A DNA stretch of 64,000 nucleotides from Ruminococcus sp. (GCA_017410265.1 JAFQRC010000012.1:62001-126000); one strand, 5' to 3'. Positions 10,727 through 20,530 are shown, numbered from the stretch's first letter. Made by a program: numbers and translations. Notes: generated by a model from the letters alone, not told the origin.

Positions 10727-11768
10727 CTTTCTCGCCTCGCGCAATCAGGATAAGTTTCGAAATCAGCTTTTCGATTTCAGTTCTGGGGTTAACTGTAACG
10801 CTGACAAGTCGCTCGTTTAAGTCAAGCAAAGCATCGATACTCTTTCGCATAGCTACGGTTGAAATACGTCTGGACTGCTTTGCCATTTTATCGAGTACCC
10901 ATGCTCTGTTCTTATATGAAAGCTCATCAGCCATCACTTTCATATTTATTCCGCTCTCTGACGCAATTCTGGCACGATACATATCGACATATGCATTCGA
11001 GAGAGCGATAACTATCGACACAGGTTCTTCACGCTGATAAAAAAGCACATCTATAGTCTGCATTGCTTTGTCAAAATTCTGCGCTATTACAAAGTCGAAA
11101 AGGTCGTAGATTTTAGCCTGAAGATTTTTTGCCACCAACAGTTCAATCATTTGAGGAGTAATCTCCTCTTCCCCTGCGTAAGCACTGAGCTTTTCGATTT
11201 CGCTGTGGAGCACATTGAGGTCGTTTGAGCAGGTGTTGATAAGCTTAGATGCGGTGACAGGACTTATTTTACTGCCACAGTCACTCGCCCACTTGCATAA
11301 AGTTTTCTCAAGCGACAAAGCTGAACGGCGGGACAGGTCAGCGACTATGCCGTTTTTCTCGACTACATCTCTGATTTTCCTATACTTTTTAGACGGTCTC
11401 TGCGGTGGTGCTACGGTGTTCATTGAAAAAATAAGCACTGTTGTATCAGGGATATTCACAGCTATTTCAGACAGCGCATCTATATCGTCTGTTGACATAT
11501 TCTCTAAATCAAAATCTATGAGCTTCACGCAGTTTTTGTCGCTCATAAACGGCATGACATCACACGCAACAGAAACATCGGTTATCTCACATTCGCTGTT
11601 AAAAACATGGTAATTAAACTCAGGAGGGTTTTCCCCCATAATCTTCTTTATCAGGTTGTCGGTGTACATACCGACCAGCATTTTTTCCTCTCCGTCTATG
11701 AAATACAGATTGGAAAACTGCTTTGATGATAGATGCTTTTTCAAATCAGGCTCTTTTAGTATCGGCAT
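10719..11768 (-). CDS. holA: DNA polymerase III subunit delta
   Basis: The clamp-loader subunit that opens the beta clamp. The protein has 349 residues, starting MPILKEPDLKKHL with LYFIDGEE, the usual HolA opening, and a C-terminal helical collar domain (KNRAWVLDKMAKQ, DLNERLVSV). The ATG at 11768 is preceded by AGGAGGTGT. It lies 11 bp after comEC, a comEC-holA order common in Firmicutes. Confidence 0.9.
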   Translation of the reverse strand: MPILKEPDLKKHLSSKQFSNLYFIDGEEKMLVGMYTDNLIKKIMGENPPEFNYHVFNSECEITDVSVACDVMPFMSDKNCVKLIDFDLENMSTDDIDALSEIAVNIPDTTVLIFSMNTVAPPQRPSKKYRKIRDVVEKNGIVADLSRRSALSLEKTLCKWASDCGSKISPVTASKLINTCSNDLNVLHSEIEKLSAYAGEEEITPQMIELLVAKNLQAKIYDLFDFVIAQNFDKAMQTIDVLFYQREEPVSIVIALSNAYVDMYRARIASESGINMKVMADELSYKNRAWVLDKMAKQSRRISTVAMRKSIDALLDLNERLVSVTVNPRTEIEKLISKLILIARGEKDA

Positions 11769-11779
11769 AGCTACACCTC

Positions 11780-13978
11780 CTATAAGTAAATTTTAATATC
11801 ATTTTCTGCTGTGAGCATTACTCTCCCACAAACAGAGCTCATATATTTCATTATGTTATACGCAGTATCTCTTTTTGCACTAATTATCAGAGTATCACAG
11901 GAAAGCAGCTCGAAGTTAGAGTTACAGGTATTAACAATAATCACATCTGCACTCCTATACTCTTCGCTGATGTTTTCGACATCAACATATGATGGCAAAA
12001 CAAGCACTGTGCTTTGCTCGTTTTCAAAATAAGCAACATATTTTTCGTCTGTCAGAGTGTATGTAACCTTTTCTTCATCGCTCAGGTGAACAACAAGCTC
12101 TTTGTCGGGAGTGGTTATCTCTCCCGTAGCTTCTGATAGAGTTACTGTCCTTTTAGTATCATACAGCAAAACATCAGATATTGCAAATACTTTAGATAAA
12201 GAAGACAGTGTATTTGCGCCGTTCGAGGTATTTGAAAGACTTGCACAAAAATCAATTTCGCTAACAGTGCTTTGAAGCTCGTTTATGAGAGTGTTTCTAT
12301 TTTTACTGTTACACTCCAAAGCTAAAACCGCACTGACATCGCTGTCACTGTACAATACAGCCATACCGTTGTCAACATCGTATACATTGAGAGTTTTTAG
12401 TGGTTGGGAGAGTACAGTTGCACTTATGTGACCCGTAAGAAGCATAAACACAACAGACAGGATAAACACTTTAGCTTTATTTTTCCTGTCTGAGCAGACT
12501 GTCACCAAAAGCAACACCAAACACATAAATATAAAAAGATAAATATAGCTGTGCTTTACGGTGATATAGGAAAACGGCAAAGATGCAAAAAAGTCGACAA
12601 CAGCAAATATAAATCCTGAAAGTAAATCAGCTACAAAACTCAAAATCGGCAGTAAAAATGCCATAAACGGAATAAAAGACAATATCGCTATAACAAAGGT
12701 CAGTATAAGCAAAAACTGAACAGGCAGATACAAGATAAATGTCGATAACACTGAAACACTAGACAGAGAGTCAAAGAATAATATCGACAACGGGATTGAT
12801 GCGACAGCTGCGCTGATATTCATACTCAAAACAGCGAGTGTGCCTGTTATCAATTTGTTTATCCATTTTATGATTTTACATCCTACTCCGGTTTTCTTTT
12901 TAGAGCGCAGAGGTCTGATTACCTTTCTGAATTTTCTCATCAGATAGGGTGCCATATAAATAATAGAAAAAGTAGTCGTAAATGACAGCAACAGTCCTAC
13001 ATCACCAACACTGTACGGATTAGTTAATGTACAGACAAAAGCAGCGAGTCCCAGCGAATTACCCGAATACGGCTCGTTAGACATACTCAGTGCTAAACAA
13101 CACACCAAAAGCATAACTCCGCTTCGTAATACAGAAGGAGTGTAGCCGACAACTGACATATACAAAAGTATAAACAGTGTAGCTAAAAACGCAATAATAT
13201 GCCTGTAGCTGTAGTTTCTTCTGGCAAGCAGGAAAAATATCGACGCTAAAATTGAAAAATGCATACCCGATACTACTATCAGGTGAGAAGCGCCCGCTTT
13301 GACAAACTGATTACGTATTTCGTACGATAGCAGGTTTTTGTCCCCGATAAGCAGTGCACTGCAAAGCGGAAAGGTTTCTGCTGAGAGTACATCGCTAAGT
13401 TTACCCCTGATACATTGTCTTATCTTTATTGCGTAATAATACAGACTTTTTTCACTATTAAGCACGGTAAACTCAGGATTTTCGTAGTCGAGGTAGCCAC
13501 TCAGAAAACACTTTTCTTTCAGGGCAATATTATCTGTTGCTCCGTAAAATTCTACATTAATTCTGACGACATCAAACGGCTCTATGTTTAAAAGTTCGTC
13601 GTGATACGACATAAAACGAATTTTATCTTTGGATTCTCCTATCGTCTCCGTTTTAAATTTATATCTGTAGCCTGTACTTGTTTTGTACGGCTCTTCCACA
13701 AGCTTTGCAACCACCACTTCGCTACATCCGTCATATTTTTCGACCGTCTTTTCGTACACAAAGGTTGTGTACATAATATTTACAATACACGCAATAAGAG
13801 CTACACACGCCATTGCTGGCAGGTAAATTGTCTTTCTGCACCTTTTGATGCTAAAAAACAGCTCTACCAACACCAGTGAAATCGCACCGACTATAAAAGC
13901 GGACACTTTCCCGAAATAAAAAACGACTGCAAGCACGGATAAGTAAGTTAACCCTATCTGTTCAAGCAATCGTTTCAT
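11780..13978 (-). CDS. comEC: ComEC/Rec2-family DNA uptake channel with degenerate C-terminal domain
   Basis: A polytopic membrane protein of 732 residues. After an N-terminal OB-like region, the competence domain (about residues 200-490) carries ALLIGDKNLLSYEIRNQFVKAG and HLIVVSGMHFSILA, the ComEC hallmarks. It would form the channel for single-stranded DNA entry. The C-terminal domain begins like the usual metallo-beta-lactamase region (LNVYDVDNGMAVL against the family's DVGQGD), but I find no HxHxDH metal motif. The start is ATG at 13978 after AAGGA. It is co-directional with holA. Confidence 0.88.
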   Translation of the reverse strand: MKRLLEQIGLTYLSVLAVVFYFGKVSAFIVGAISLVLVELFFSIKRCRKTIYLPAMACVALIACIVNIMYTTFVYEKTVEKYDGCSEVVVAKLVEEPYKTSTGYRYKFKTETIGESKDKIRFMSYHDELLNIEPFDVVRINVEFYGATDNIALKEKCFLSGYLDYENPEFTVLNSEKSLYYYAIKIRQCIRGKLSDVLSAETFPLCSALLIGDKNLLSYEIRNQFVKAGASHLIVVSGMHFSILASIFFLLARRNYSYRHIIAFLATLFILLYMSVVGYTPSVLRSGVMLLVCCLALSMSNEPYSGNSLGLAAFVCTLTNPYSVGDVGLLLSFTTTFSIIYMAPYLMRKFRKVIRPLRSKKKTGVGCKIIKWINKLITGTLAVLSMNISAAVASIPLSILFFDSLSSVSVLSTFILYLPVQFLLILTFVIAILSFIPFMAFLLPILSFVADLLSGFIFAVVDFFASLPFSYITVKHSYIYLFIFMCLVLLLVTVCSDRKNKAKVFILSVVFMLLTGHISATVLSQPLKTLNVYDVDNGMAVLYSDSDVSAVLALECNSKNRNTLINELQSTVSEIDFCASLSNTSNGANTLSSLSKVFAISDVLLYDTKRTVTLSEATGEITTPDKELVVHLSDEEKVTYTLTDEKYVAYFENEQSTVLVLPSYVDVENISEEYRSADVIIVNTCNSNFELLSCDTLIISAKRDTAYNIMKYMSSVCGRVMLTAENDIKIYL

Positions 13979-13997
13979 AGTTTTCAGTCCTTAATAA

Positions 13998-14537
13998 TCA
14001 TTTAAAAAACAGCGGTAGCTTTTCTAAGAAAATAATGTCATCTCTGTCTGCCGCGTCACCCTCAGCAAGCACAGCGGCTTTGCCGACTATATTTGCACCA
14101 GAAGCTTCACACAGCATCTCTAGTGCTACAAGGCTCTCGCCCGTTGAAATAACATCGTCTAAAATAAGAACACGCTTACCCTTTATCTTCTCTACATCTT
14201 CCTGGCCGAGATAAAGCTTCTGGTCATAGTCTGTAGTGATTGAATTCACACACACAGACACAGGGTCGGACATATATACCTTAGTGCCTTTTCTGGCGAC
14301 CACATAGCGTCTGCAACCGATGCGTGCAAATTCGTACGCAAGCGGAATAGACTTAGCCTCTGCTGTGAGCACAACATCGTGAGGCGGACATATTTCAAGC
14401 AATGCCTTTGCACTAGCTTCAGTGATTTCGACATCATCAAAAAGAATGAACGCTGCGATATCAAGCTTATCGCTGACAGGGTATTTGATGAGCTCGCGCT
14501 CCACACCTGCAATTGTAATCTTATATGTATCAGCCAT
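13998..14537 (-). CDS. Phosphoribosyltransferase, Apt-like
   Basis: A type I phosphoribosyltransferase of 179 residues. The PRPP-binding loop is VLILDDVISTGESL, and VVLTAEAKSIPLAYEFAR matches the Apt/PurR-type fold. It probably salvages adenine or a related purine to the nucleotide. Apt proteins are usually about 170 residues, so the length fits, but xanthine or regulatory paralogues cannot be excluded. The ATG at 14537 is preceded by GAGGTG and lies 9 bp after the HIT gene. Confidence 0.8.
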   Translation of the reverse strand: MADTYKITIAGVERELIKYPVSDKLDIAAFILFDDVEITEASAKALLEICPPHDVVLTAEAKSIPLAYEFARIGCRRYVVARKGTKVYMSDPVSVCVNSITTDYDQKLYLGQEDVEKIKGKRVLILDDVISTGESLVALEMLCEASGANIVGKAAVLAEGDAADRDDIIFLEKLPLFFK

Positions 14538-14546
14538 AGTTACACC

Positions 14547-14885
14547 TCAGACAATCTTTTCGCCGAGTTTCTTACCGCCGAGCAGGTGGAAATGCAGGTG
14601 CATAACAGTCTGACCACCGTCTTCTTTGCAGTTGTTGATGATACGGTAGCCATCTTCAAGTCCGAGCTCTTTAGCAATAAGAGGAATTTTAGAGAAAATA
14701 TGTCCCACAACAAGGCAGTTAGTTTCATCAACCTCATCAGCACAAGTGATATGCTGTTTAGGTATGATGATAACATGAGTCGGGGTCTGGGGAGCAATAT
14801 CGTAAAAAGCCAGAATCTTCTCATCCTCGTACACTTTATTTGATGGAATATCTCCGTTTATAATCTTACAAAACAAACAATCCAT
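14547..14885 (-). CDS. HIT-family nucleotide hydrolase (HinT-like)
   Basis: A 112-residue histidine triad protein with the signature HLHFHLLGG near the C-terminus and CxxC (CLFCKI) at the N-terminus. The family hydrolyses nucleoside phosphoramidates and adenylates in the cytoplasm. The ATG at 14885 is preceded by GGAGG. It is the first gene of the hit-apt-comEC-holA run. Confidence 0.93.
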   Translation of the reverse strand: MDCLFCKIINGDIPSNKVYEDEKILAFYDIAPQTPTHVIIIPKQHITCADEVDETNCLVVGHIFSKIPLIAKELGLEDGYRIINNCKEDGGQTVMHLHFHLLGGKKLGEKIV

Positions 14886-14917
14886 AAGTAACCTCCGTAT
14901 AAAAATACTACAGCTAT

Positions 14918-14946
14918 ATTTTATACTCTCATTATCTCTTCGTCAA
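14918..14946 (-). promoter_or_regulatory. Putative sigma-A promoter of the HIT-apt-comEC-holA run
   Basis: Minus strand -35 TTGACG (14941-14946) and -10 TAAAAT (14918-14923) with a 17-bp spacer, about 35 bp before the HIT start. Confidence 0.55.
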
Positions 14947-14950
14947 TAGA

Positions 14951-14978
14951 AAAGTATAAGCGGTGAAACTCACCGCTT
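14951..14978 (-). terminator. Terminator of dacF
   Basis: The minus strand has an 8-bp stem (AAGCGGTG / CACCGCTT) followed by ATACTTTTCT just past the dacF stop. The T-tract is short, so termination may be partial. Confidence 0.65.
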
Positions 14979-14986
14979 AAATTCAC

Positions 14987-16294
14987 TTATCTGTATCTGT
15001 AGCGTGCCTGACGCTTTTTCTTGTTTCTGTTAGCATTGATTTTAACAACAACAAATGCAACTACTATAATAAATACAATTGTGAGCCAGATAACATTGTT
15101 GACAACAAAGCCGATAAAACGGTGCATAAGGTAGTTAGATTGGTCACGCTTTATTTCTTCTTTAGAAATAAGATTAGTCGTACCAACAAGCTCGTTGTTA
15201 TAGTAAACAGAAATAGTTCCCAGTACTTCGTCCATTTCTATCGGAGCACTCACATACTCGGGCAGGTCAACATTTGTAGTAACAAGTGACTTATCGTAGT
15301 CATTAGGCAGAAGTGCTGACATTCCACCCTGAGGAACTGCATCGACAAATTCATTTCCCCATACAAATTCTACAGCAAGGGTATCAACAACCTCTGTTTC
15401 ACTTAATAATTCTACATAAGAAATATTATTAAACGCCCAATCGTACAGATGGTAGCTGTCAATCATAGCGTAATTTACATCTTCAGCAAACGAGTAAGGA
15501 GCACCAAGTGTTACACAAAGATAGTTATAATCATCTTTTTTCGCAGTAGACACAAGACACTTTCCTGCCTCGTCGGTATAACCTGTTTTACCACCATGAG
15601 CATAATCGTAATAGTACATTGTATAGTACGGGTTAATCATATAATTAGTGTTCTCAAGTATCTCGGACATACCGATAACTTTATATGAAGGAGTGCTGGT
15701 GATTTCGTCAAAATACGGTTTCTGATAAGCGTACTTTGTCATAGTCGCTAGGTCAAACGCGGTTGAATAGTGGTTGGAATCATAAAGGCCGTGAGGATTC
15801 ACAAAGTGAGTGGATGAACAACCAAGCTGTCCCGCTTTGCGGTTCATCATATCTACAAAATTTCCGACCACACCATCACCGATATAATTAGCTAAGACCA
15901 GAGCGGCATCGTTACCTGACGGCAGCATAAGTCCATATAAGAGGTCAAGTACGGAAAACTCTTGTCCGATGTAATTTGCAAGACCCATGACAGAGCTTGC
16001 AGGATCTAAATCAGAAAGAGCTTCAGCCGTCACAGTCACCTTCGTATTTACAAGGTCAGGGATACTGTCCACGACAACTATGTAGGTCATAATTTTTGTC
16101 AAAGAAGCCGGTGGAACCTTTTCGGTGGAATTTTCCTCATACACCACTATACCTGTGTCGAGATTTTCTACATAGACATTTCTGGAATGAGTATCAATTT
16201 TACAATTGTAATCAGCAGCAGAAACCGTAAGCATAGAAACTGAAAAAGTAAGCACCAAAACAAAAGAAAGCGCAAACGCAATAATCTTCTTCAT
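14987..16294 (-). CDS. dacF: D-alanyl-D-alanine carboxypeptidase (DacF/PBP5-type)
   Basis: A penicillin-binding protein that trims the terminal D-Ala of peptidoglycan stem peptides outside the membrane. The signal peptide is MKKIIAFALSFVLVL. The active-site triad of motifs is complete: SxxK in PASLTKIM, SGN in PSGNDAALVL and KTG in HGGKTGYTDEAG. A C-terminal hydrophobic segment (FVVNNVIWLTIVFIIVVAFVVV) plus a basic tail anchors it, a true TM helix instead of the amphipathic helix of E. coli PBP5. The frame is open to 16336, but the ATG at 16294 with AAAGGAG is the start (435 residues). Confidence 0.95.
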   Translation of the reverse strand: MKKIIAFALSFVLVLTFSVSMLTVSAADYNCKIDTHSRNVYVENLDTGIVVYEENSTEKVPPASLTKIMTYIVVVDSIPDLVNTKVTVTAEALSDLDPASSVMGLANYIGQEFSVLDLLYGLMLPSGNDAALVLANYIGDGVVGNFVDMMNRKAGQLGCSSTHFVNPHGLYDSNHYSTAFDLATMTKYAYQKPYFDEITSTPSYKVIGMSEILENTNYMINPYYTMYYYDYAHGGKTGYTDEAGKCLVSTAKKDDYNYLCVTLGAPYSFAEDVNYAMIDSYHLYDWAFNNISYVELLSETEVVDTLAVEFVWGNEFVDAVPQGGMSALLPNDYDKSLVTTNVDLPEYVSAPIEMDEVLGTISVYYNNELVGTTNLISKEEIKRDQSNYLMHRFIGFVVNNVIWLTIVFIIVVAFVVVKINANRNKKKRQARYRYR

Positions 16295-16375
16295 ACATAA
16301 TCTCCTTTTGTTACAACAAGAAAAAGCTTTATTCATTTATATTACAATAACATTGTCGAATATTCAAGGTTTTAC

Positions 16376-16407
16376 GCAAAAAAACGCACGGTGTACCCGT
16401 GCGTTTA
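16376..16407 (-). terminator. Terminator after plsY
   Basis: On the minus strand a stem AAACGCACGG / CCGTGCGTTT with a small loop runs into TTTTTTGCG, 18 bp past the plsY stop. Confidence 0.85.
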
Positions 16408-16424
16408 CTGAAATTCTCACTCAA

Positions 16425-17132
16425 TTATGCTTTCTTCTTAGCTGTGATTTTCTTTTCTTCACCTTTTAAAAGCCGCTTTATGTTCTCTTTGTGCTTAACA
16501 ATAACGAAGCCTCCGAGTAAAAATGCAAAGAATGTACATATCAAAACATATCTCAGAGAAAACATTCCATCGTTTCTTATAAAGTCAAAGAAGAAAGTGC
16601 AAACAAAGGTGTACACTCCGTAAAGAGCTGCACAGGTGATAGACGCAAGTGAAATGATTTTTGTAGCAAAAAACAGAATAAGAAAAGTCGCAACAATTAA
16701 AAGAAAAACTCTGAAGTCAGTCACTGCCATCATAGACGCGGCTGTGACGATACCCTTTCCGCCTTTGAATCCGAAATACACAGGATACATATGACCGATA
16801 ATCGCAAACACTCCGCCGATAAGCCCGCCGTAAACAACAAGTTCGTCAGCCAGACTTACATCAGTACAAGCGATGGTCGAGAAGAACCATGAACCTACTA
16901 AACTAGCAAGCGCACCTTTTATAAAATCAAAAACAAGTGTAAACACAGCAGGTACAACGCCTACTGAACGAAGCACGTTAGTAAATCCTGCGTTACCGCT
17001 ACCCATTTCGCGGATATCCTTTTTTGAACTCATTTTTGTAAAGATAACAGCAAAGCTGATACTTCCGAAAAGATATGCGATAACAGCTGTGATTATGCCT
17101 CTTATGATAATACTTAGAGCTAATGGTGTCAT
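16425..17132 (-). CDS. plsY: Acyl-phosphate glycerol-3-phosphate acyltransferase
   Basis: A membrane enzyme that makes lysophosphatidic acid from acyl phosphate and glycerol-3-phosphate. The motifs GSISFAVIF, GSGNAGFTNVLRSVG and FKGGKGIVTA are characteristic of PlsY. At 235 residues it is slightly longer than the usual 200-215 because of a C-terminal extension with an extra hydrophobic segment and a Lys-rich tail. Its ATG overlaps the der stop by 4 bp (ATGA). Confidence 0.95.
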   Translation of the reverse strand: MTPLALSIIIRGIITAVIAYLFGSISFAVIFTKMSSKKDIREMGSGNAGFTNVLRSVGVVPAVFTLVFDFIKGALASLVGSWFFSTIACTDVSLADELVVYGGLIGGVFAIIGHMYPVYFGFKGGKGIVTAASMMAVTDFRVFLLIVATFLILFFATKIISLASITCAALYGVYTFVCTFFFDFIRNDGMFSLRYVLICTFFAFLLGGFVIVKHKENIKRLLKGEEKKITAKKKA

Positions 17133-18445
17133 TTGTCTCCTCTTTCTCTGATTACTATTTTTACAGGAGTGCCCGAAAGCTCGAACGCCTCTCTGATTCT
17201 GTTCTCAAGATATCTCTGGTATGAAAAGTGGAACAGCTCTGCGTCGTTGCAGAAAAATACAAATGTAGGCGGTTTTGTGGACGCCTGAGTCATATAATAG
17301 ATTTTGAGTCTTTTGCCCTTATCCGTAGGTGGCTGAACTCGCATTGTAGCCTGAGCTAAAAGCTCGTTGAGCATACCTGTTTTGATACGCATAGCGTTGT
17401 TGTTGGCAACCTGAACTATAAGCTCGAAAAGATTGTTCAGGCGCTGACCCGTTTTTGCTGAAATAAACACAGACGGAGTGTAGGACATAAACGCAAATTC
17501 TGTTTCAATGTCTTTTTTGAAGTTAGGCATCGTTCTGTCATCTTTTTCGATAGCGTCCCATTTATTGACAGCCATTACACAGCCTTTACCTGCCTCAATC
17601 GCCATACCTGCAATCTTTGTGTCCTGCTCTGTGACACCTGTTTCGGCATCAATCATAATAACGCAGACATCACATCTCTCGATAGCCATCTTAGCACGAA
17701 GAATTGAGTAACGCTCAATATTATCGACAATCTTGCTTTTCTTACGCATACCTGCGGTGTCGATGAAATTGAATACACCGTACTGGTTTTCAATCTTTGT
17801 ATCAATGCTGTCTCTGGTTGTGCCCGCGATATTTGAAACGATACAACGGCTCTCGCCTGTAATTTTATTTATGAGTGAAGATTTACCGACATTAGGTCTG
17901 CCGATAACTGCGACAGAGATAACCTCAGGGTCATCTTCAGCTTCTTCAACAGTATTAAGGTGAGCAAAAGCTGCGTCTAACAAATCACCTGTTCCGTGAC
18001 CGTGAACGGAAGAAACAGCAATCGGCTCAAGACCTAAGTTATAAAACTCATAAAAAGCAGGGTCGGGCTCGCCGACAGCATCGCATTTGTTAACACAAAG
18101 CACGATAGGTTTATTACTTTTGAGTAACATCTGAGCTACATCTAAGTCGGTAGCGACAACACCCGAGCGGACATCTGTTACAAGAATAATTACATCGGCT
18201 GTTTCAATAGCAAGCTCAGCCTGAATACGCATCTGGGACAGAATAATGTCGTCAGATTTAGGCTCGATACCGCCTGTATCAATAATTGTCGCAACTCTTC
18301 CCTGCCACTCAACCTCGCCGTAGATACGGTCTCTGGTAACACCAGGAGTATCATCTACAATAGAAACTCGCTGGCCGATAAGCTTATTGAAAAGCGTTGA
18401 TTTGCCGACATTCGGACGACCGACAATCGCTATAACAGGTTTCAT
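17129..18445 (-). CDS. der: Ribosome assembly GTPase Der (EngA)
   Basis: A double-GTPase needed for 50S subunit maturation. There are two G domains, with G1 motifs GRPNVGKST (residues 7-15) and GRPNVGKSS (about 180-188), and NKCD and NKWD G4 motifs. A C-terminal KH-like domain closes the protein. The 438 residues are standard. Its ATG overlaps the DUF512 stop by one base (TAATG). Confidence 0.97.
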   Translation of the reverse strand: MKPVIAIVGRPNVGKSTLFNKLIGQRVSIVDDTPGVTRDRIYGEVEWQGRVATIIDTGGIEPKSDDIILSQMRIQAELAIETADVIILVTDVRSGVVATDLDVAQMLLKSNKPIVLCVNKCDAVGEPDPAFYEFYNLGLEPIAVSSVHGHGTGDLLDAAFAHLNTVEEAEDDPEVISVAVIGRPNVGKSSLINKITGESRCIVSNIAGTTRDSIDTKIENQYGVFNFIDTAGMRKKSKIVDNIERYSILRAKMAIERCDVCVIMIDAETGVTEQDTKIAGMAIEAGKGCVMAVNKWDAIEKDDRTMPNFKKDIETEFAFMSYTPSVFISAKTGQRLNNLFELIVQVANNNAMRIKTGMLNELLAQATMRVQPPTDKGKRLKIYYMTQASTKPPTFVFFCNDAELFHFSYQRYLENRIREAFELSGTPVKIVIRERGDK

Positions 18446-19758
18446 TATTCTCCTCTCCCCTTTCCAAGTATTGCTAAAAGTAACTCTTCACCGTTATTAT
18501 TAACCGCTGAGAGTTTAATATTTAAAGTATTTTCAACATCTTCTACTGATGTATCGTCTAAGAACAAATCATTTTCAAAGCGTAGCATTGACGAAGTAAT
18601 CAGAAGCTCGTCGCCTAAAGGTACATCTTTGAGCTGATTTATCAGGTCTTGTCCTACGATAAGACCGCTGACATTGACTCCGCCTCCGAAAAACTCGTTT
18701 TTAATCGGCACGACTTTGATAGAAACTTCGCTGAATTTTTCTTCAACTTTATCCATCATTTTTTTGATAAATGGTGCAACTGATGTACCACACGCGATAG
18801 TCACGCTTCTCTCGATATCGGTTTTGCCCTCATAATCTTCAAGTGCAAAATTAAGCTCATCTTCTAAAAGAGCGATAAGACCGACGCCATTTTCAAGCGC
18901 AGGAAAATCTTCGTAATGCTCAGCTAAAGGGATTTCTCGCTCTGCCTTTATATACAGCTCGTCAGCTGCAAAAGCGATTCTTCTTCCGTGCTTTTTAAGA
19001 CACTTTTCAGAAAACTCCTCGATGATATCAATAGTTTCCTCAGCCTTCTCCTTAGTGAACGGACTAAGCTGTGTCAGTCCTTCTCTATGCTTAGTTAATC
19101 CGACAGGCACTACAGCGACCATATTCACACCAAGCTCTTCTAAATCTGAGAGTGTGCGTTTAAGCTCATCGCCGTCGTTATAGCCCGGGCAACAAACAAT
19201 CTGGGTGTTTATTTCAATCGAACTCTCTGATAAACGGCGCAGGTGTTTTAATGCATCTCCTGCAAAGCGATTATTCATCATCTTACATCTTAACTCTTCG
19301 TTTGTTGTATGCACCGAAATATTCACAGGGCTTATGTGCATTTTAATAATGCGGTCAACCTCGTGTTCAGTGATATTAGTAAGAGTAATATAATTACCGA
19401 ATAAAAAGGACAGACGGGAATCGTCGTCTTTAAAATATAAGGTGTCGCGCATGCCTTTTGGCAACTGGTCAATAAAGCAGAAAATGCACTTATTTCTACA
19501 GCTTTTCTGCTCGTCCATAAGATAAGTATCAAACAAAAGTCCGAGTTCATCATACTCAGGCTTTCTAAGCTTTAGTTCTCTTTCTTTTCCGCTAATATCA
19601 CGAATAACGAGTTTAAGCTCTTTTGAAAACTGATAGAAACGATAGTCAAGCACATCGATTATCTCGTTGCCGTTGATAGAAAGAAGATACTCCCCGCTTT
19701 CTATCCCACAGCGCGACGCGTGGCTGTGAGGAACAACACTATTAATTTTTACTGACAC
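18445..19758 (-). CDS. DUF512 radical SAM/PDZ protein
   Basis: A 438-residue protein: an N-terminal PDZ-like domain (SHASRCGIESGEYLLSINGNEI), a radical SAM-type Cx3Cx2C motif (CRNKCIFCFIDQLP) and the DUF512 C-terminus (FFGGGVNVSGLIVGQDL). The family is conserved in Clostridia next to der; its substrate is unknown to me. Two GTG codons are candidates. The one at 19758 lies seven bases after AGGAGG and is preferred over 19764, which touches the site. Confidence 0.9.
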   Translation of the reverse strand: MSVKINSVVPHSHASRCGIESGEYLLSINGNEIIDVLDYRFYQFSKELKLVIRDISGKERELKLRKPEYDELGLLFDTYLMDEQKSCRNKCIFCFIDQLPKGMRDTLYFKDDDSRLSFLFGNYITLTNITEHEVDRIIKMHISPVNISVHTTNEELRCKMMNNRFAGDALKHLRRLSESSIEINTQIVCCPGYNDGDELKRTLSDLEELGVNMVAVVPVGLTKHREGLTQLSPFTKEKAEETIDIIEEFSEKCLKKHGRRIAFAADELYIKAEREIPLAEHYEDFPALENGVGLIALLEDELNFALEDYEGKTDIERSVTIACGTSVAPFIKKMMDKVEEKFSEVSIKVVPIKNEFFGGGVNVSGLIVGQDLINQLKDVPLGDELLITSSMLRFENDLFLDDTSVEDVENTLNIKLSAVNNNGEELLLAILGKGRGE

Positions 19759-19770
19759 AGTCACACCTCC

Positions 19771-19806
19771 TAAAAAAACAAAAGGGCGGTCAGAAAACTG
19801 CCGCCT
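19771..19806 (-). terminator. Terminator between rpmF and the DUF512 gene
   Basis: A minus-strand stem (AGGCGG / CCGCCC region, 19784-19806) is followed by TTTTGTTTTTTT. It should reduce transcription from the yceD-rpmF promoter into DUF512-der-plsY. Confidence 0.8.
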
Positions 19807-19823
19807 GATACTTTTGTTATTGA

Positions 19824-20009
19824 TTATTCAGCATCCTTAGCGATAACCTGTCTGCCGTTGTACATACCACAGTTACCACATACCTTGTGTGGAGCCTTGT
19901 ACTCTCCGCAGTTTGGACAAATTGAAAGTGCAGGAACAGGAAGCTTCCAAACATTGTTTCTTCTCTTGTCTCTTCTAGCCTTTGATGTCTTTCTAGCTGG
20001 TACTGCCAT
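19824..20009 (-). CDS. rpmF: 50S ribosomal protein L32
   Basis: 61 residues: [27 protein letters not shown] start, then [20 protein letters not shown] with two CxxC pairs for a structural zinc. It is preceded by GGAGGTA. It lies 26 bp after yceD, the usual yceD-rpmF pair, though plsX, often next in line, is absent here. Confidence 0.97.
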   Translation of the reverse strand: MAVPARKTSKARRDKRRNNVWKLPVPALSICPNCGEYKAPHKVCGNCGMYNGRQVIAKDAE

Positions 20010-20035
20010 GGGACTACCTCCTTAAAATTTATATG

Positions 20036-20530
20036 TTAGTCTAATAATTGCTTTAATGCTTCAAGCCGCGGGTCTATCTCGCGCTTATCACACTCACAAT
20101 CGCCCAAGTTAAGATTATGTCCACATTTATGACAGAGACCTTGACAGTCTCCCTTGCAAAGATACTTGGACGGCAAGGACAGCAAAATGTCCGTTGTGAC
20201 AAGCTCGGATAAATCAAGCTTGTAGTCAGTGACTTCAATATATTCATCATTGTCGTCACTCTCGAGTGACTCAACCAGTCGGTGAGAAAAGCGTTCTTTA
20301 ACCGTCTTTTCAACCTCGACAAAGCATCGGTCACACGGACGGGAGTAGAGATACTCAACATCAATATCGATAGTGACTAAACCTGTCTTATTCTCAATAG
20401 TGGCATCAACGCTGACGTCGGATTTGAATGGATATATCCCCGAAAGCTCGATGTCAGACAAAGACAAGTCGTATTTGTGGTCGGATTTCATGCCGTCATT
20501 CACGAAGATATCTTTGAGTGAAAGTAGCAT
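20036..20530 (-). CDS. yceD: YceD (DUF177) family protein
   Basis: A 164-residue protein of the DUF177/YceD family, linked in other bacteria to 23S rRNA accumulation and to rpmF expression. It has CDRCFVEVE in the middle and a C-terminal cysteine cluster (CKGDCQGLCHKCGHNLNLGDCEC) that probably binds zinc. The ATG at 20530 follows AAGGAAGGG; an upstream TTG at 20551 is less likely. Confidence 0.88.
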   Translation of the reverse strand: MLLSLKDIFVNDGMKSDHKYDLSLSDIELSGIYPFKSDVSVDATIENKTGLVTIDIDVEYLYSRPCDRCFVEVEKTVKERFSHRLVESLESDDNDEYIEVTDYKLDLSELVTTDILLSLPSKYLCKGDCQGLCHKCGHNLNLGDCECDKREIDPRLEALKQLLD

